Shown here in pieces: positions 62,614 through 64,000 of a DNA stretch of 64,000 bases. The stretch's first letter is position 1. Every line of letters begins with the position of its first letter. The stretch spans positions 20,788-84,787 of the forward strand of contig JALOCI010000008.1 in NCBI GenBank assembly GCA_023227835.1, read 5' to 3'. This DNA is from Bacteroidales bacterium (GTDB lineage: Bacteria > Bacteroidota > Bacteroidia > Bacteroidales > UBA932). A program made the translations under genes and the position numbers. The notes below the pieces were generated by a model. The model was not told where the DNA came from and made no database searches. It was given only the letters and a program-made list of their open reading frames with translations.

Positions 62614-64000
62614 TCAGAATATTCCACGCTCGGTATACTTGGTATGGAGCAGTTCGTGAGAGTGATGTCCAAGCGGCTCTTTGAGGAATTCATCATAAAT
62701 TGCCTTAATTGCAGGATTCTCATGCGACTTGCGTATTGGTTTAAGAGAGTCTTCCCGATATATGGAATCTGCTCTTTTTTGCCTGATTTCCCATGTCGTC
62801 GGGATTGACTGTCCTCCTCCTCCGAGACACCCTCCTGGGCAGGTCATAACCTCAATGAATGCATACGGGGATTTTCCCTCCTCTATCTGATCCAGCAATG
62901 TGCGGGCATTTTTGAGAGTGTGTGCAACGGCAACCTTTAATTTCAAGCCGTTAATATCTAGTTCTGCCTCTTTTATTCCGTCAAAACCTCTTACGGCATT
63001 TAAATCAATCTTTGGCAGGGGTTTCCCGGTAAGGACCTCATATGCTGTGCGAACGGCTGCCTCCATGACACCTCCTGTAGCACCGAAAATGACACCGGCA
63101 CCGGTAGAAATTCCAAGTGGCTCATCAAACTCTTCCTCAGGCAGATTCTTGAAATCAATGCCGGATTGTCTGAACATCCTTGCCAGCTCCCGGGTTGTAA
63201 GCACATAATCCACATCAAAGAAAGCCTCACTTTCATTAAGTCCCATTTTTTCTTTCCAGAACTCAAATGCCGATTTCATCTCAGGCCGCTTGCACTCGAA
63301 CTTTTTCGCTGTACATGGCATTATTGAGACAACGACAATCTTGCGCGGGTCAATCCCGAGTTTCTCGGCGTAATATGTCTTTGCCACTGCACCGAACATC
63401 TGTTGAGGAGATTTGCATGTAGAGAGGTGGTCAAGCGATTTTGGGAAAAAGTGCTCAATAAATTTGATCCAACCCGGGGAGCAAGATGTTACCATTGGCA
63501 GAACACCCTTATTTTGTATCCGGTGTATAAGCTCGAACCCCTCTTCCATTATTGTAAGGTCGGCCGTGAACTGTGTATCGAAAACTTTGTCAAATCCAAC
63601 TCTACGAAGAGCTGCAACCATTTTGCCTGTTACCAGAGCCCCGTATTCCATTCCCATAGCCTCCCCTATACCTACACGTATCGCCGGGGCGGTCTGTACG
63701 ATTACATATTTGTTTTCGTTGTATATCTCGTCGAAAACAACCCGTGACTCATCTTTTTCTGTAATTGCAGCCGTAGGGCAAACAAGGGCACATTGACCGC
63801 AGTTGGTGCAGGCAACATTGCCGAGACCTTTGTCAAGATATGTGGAGATTTTGGTCTTAAGGCCCCGGCCTGTAAAATCTATTGCATTTACAGTCTGTAC
63901 CTGCGAACATACGGCAACGCACCTTCCACATAAAATACACTTCTCGGGAGTTCTCAGAAGTGAGAGAGAGGTGTCGTCCACATTTCCGACAGGTTTGGTC
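62614..64000 (-). CDS. [FeFe] hydrogenase catalytic subunit (partial, N-terminus outside)
   Basis: Minus-strand frame open to the right edge, 461 visible residues; the GTG at 63981 is internal, since the upstream codons (TKPVGNV) continue the protein. Two 4Fe-4S motifs come first (CILCGRCVAVC, CTNCGQCALVCP). The H-cluster motifs TSCSPGW, MPCTAKKFE and TCPGGCLGGGGQ follow intact, and the small-subunit domain ends with HHSHELLHTKYTERGIF. This matches NADH-linked, multimeric group A enzymes (HndD-like), where the missing N-terminus would carry a 2Fe-2S domain and a His-Cys3 cluster. It produces or consumes H2 in the cytosol. Confidence 0.93.
   Translation of the reverse strand, partial: TKPVGNVDDTSLSLLRTPEKCILCGRCVAVCSQVQTVNAIDFTGRGLKTKISTYLDKGLGNVACTNCGQCALVCPTAAITEKDESRVVFDEIYNENKYVIVQTAPAIRVGIGEAMGMEYGALVTGKMVAALRRVGFDKVFDTQFTADLTIMEEGFELIHRIQNKGVLPMVTSCSPGWIKFIEHFFPKSLDHLSTCKSPQQMFGAVAKTYYAEKLGIDPRKIVVVSIMPCTAKKFECKRPEMKSAFEFWKEKMGLNESEAFFDVDYVLTTRELARMFRQSGIDFKNLPEEEFDEPLGISTGAGVIFGATGGVMEAAVRTAYEVLTGKPLPKIDLNAVRGFDGIKEAELDINGLKLKVAVAHTLKNARTLLDQIEEGKSPYAFIEVMTCPGGCLGGGGQSIPTTWEIRQKRADSIYREDSLKPIRKSHENPAIKAIYDEFLKEPLGHHSHELLHTKYTERGIF

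Noticed and set aside
63981..64000. GTG at 63981 as the hydrogenase start
   Set aside because: The frame is open to the edge and upstream residues continue a family-like sequence; the protein lacks its N-terminal 2Fe-2S domain.

Overview
The window comes from a strictly anaerobic or fermentative member of the Bacteroidota, most likely the order Bacteroidales. The evidence is: many start regions preceded by the Bacteroidota -7 element TAnnTTTG; families largely confined to this phylum (DUF4270, DUF4294, DUF3098, GSCFA, a DUF5117-type zinc metalloprotease, a TonB receptor with a long basic leader before its signal peptide); an RseC-RnfBCDGEA cluster; and an [FeFe] hydrogenase. Almost all of the window is core housekeeping sequence. 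I see no phage, insertion sequence, CRISPR array, rRNA or tRNA, and no intergenic gap longer than 300 bases.

Layout. 1-936: 5' part of a TonB-dependent receptor (minus strand, cut by the left edge). 1-4.5 kb: M20 amidohydrolase, purN, then acpP-fabF. 4.5-6.7 kb (minus): DUF4270 lipoprotein and a degenerate glycogen-synthase-like protein. 6.8-9.5 kb: ftsX, DUF3098, uppP, lpxH (division and envelope). 9.5-11.3 kb: DUF4294 and an M19 dipeptidase. 11.4-22.2 kb: a 22-gene ribosomal operon, rplP to rplQ, with secY, map, infA, rpmJ and rpoA. The first half of the usual S10 operon (rpsJ to rpsC) is not upstream. 22.3-29.1 kb: cutC, a large transglutaminase lipoprotein, a nucleoside transporter, tgt and one LptF/LptG-type permease. 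29-32.4 kb: L-threonine dehydrogenase-like SDR, queG, GSCFA protein and HU. 32.4-38.1 kb (minus): a tightly overlapping operon alaS-lptF/G-fmt-thiN.

38.2-53.9 kb is one long co-directional run: two M23 peptidase-family proteins, a MerR regulator, a Nif3-like protein, a coiled-coil zinc-ribbon protein, a class III aminotransferase, dnaB, a DUF3108 protein, rseC, rnfBCDGEA, a small TPR protein and a zinc metalloprotease, closed by a hairpin. 53.9-64 kb: a SpoU methyltransferase and a CDGSH Fe-S protein sharing a palindromic divergent promoter, an RND efflux operon (adaptor, permease, TolC), a serine hydrolase, a SIMPL-domain protein, a nested inverted repeat, and an [FeFe] hydrogenase subunit cut by the right edge.

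Functionally, Rnf and the hydrogenase point to ferredoxin-based anaerobic energy metabolism. tgt and queG belong to queuosine tRNA modification. The two LptF/G-type permeases, lpxH and uppP serve lipopolysaccharide and peptidoglycan. I did not find a clearly new multi-gene system. The most unusual items are two AGTNNNN heptad repeat arrays that run into gene ends, a nested inverted repeat next to a terminator at 62.4-62.5 kb, the broken S10 operon, a shortened TonB plug motif, and a degenerate GlgA paired with DUF4270. Several genes were missed or mis-started by plain ORF calling and are recovered here: the TonB receptor, rpmJ, the CDGSH protein and the full in-window part of the hydrogenase.
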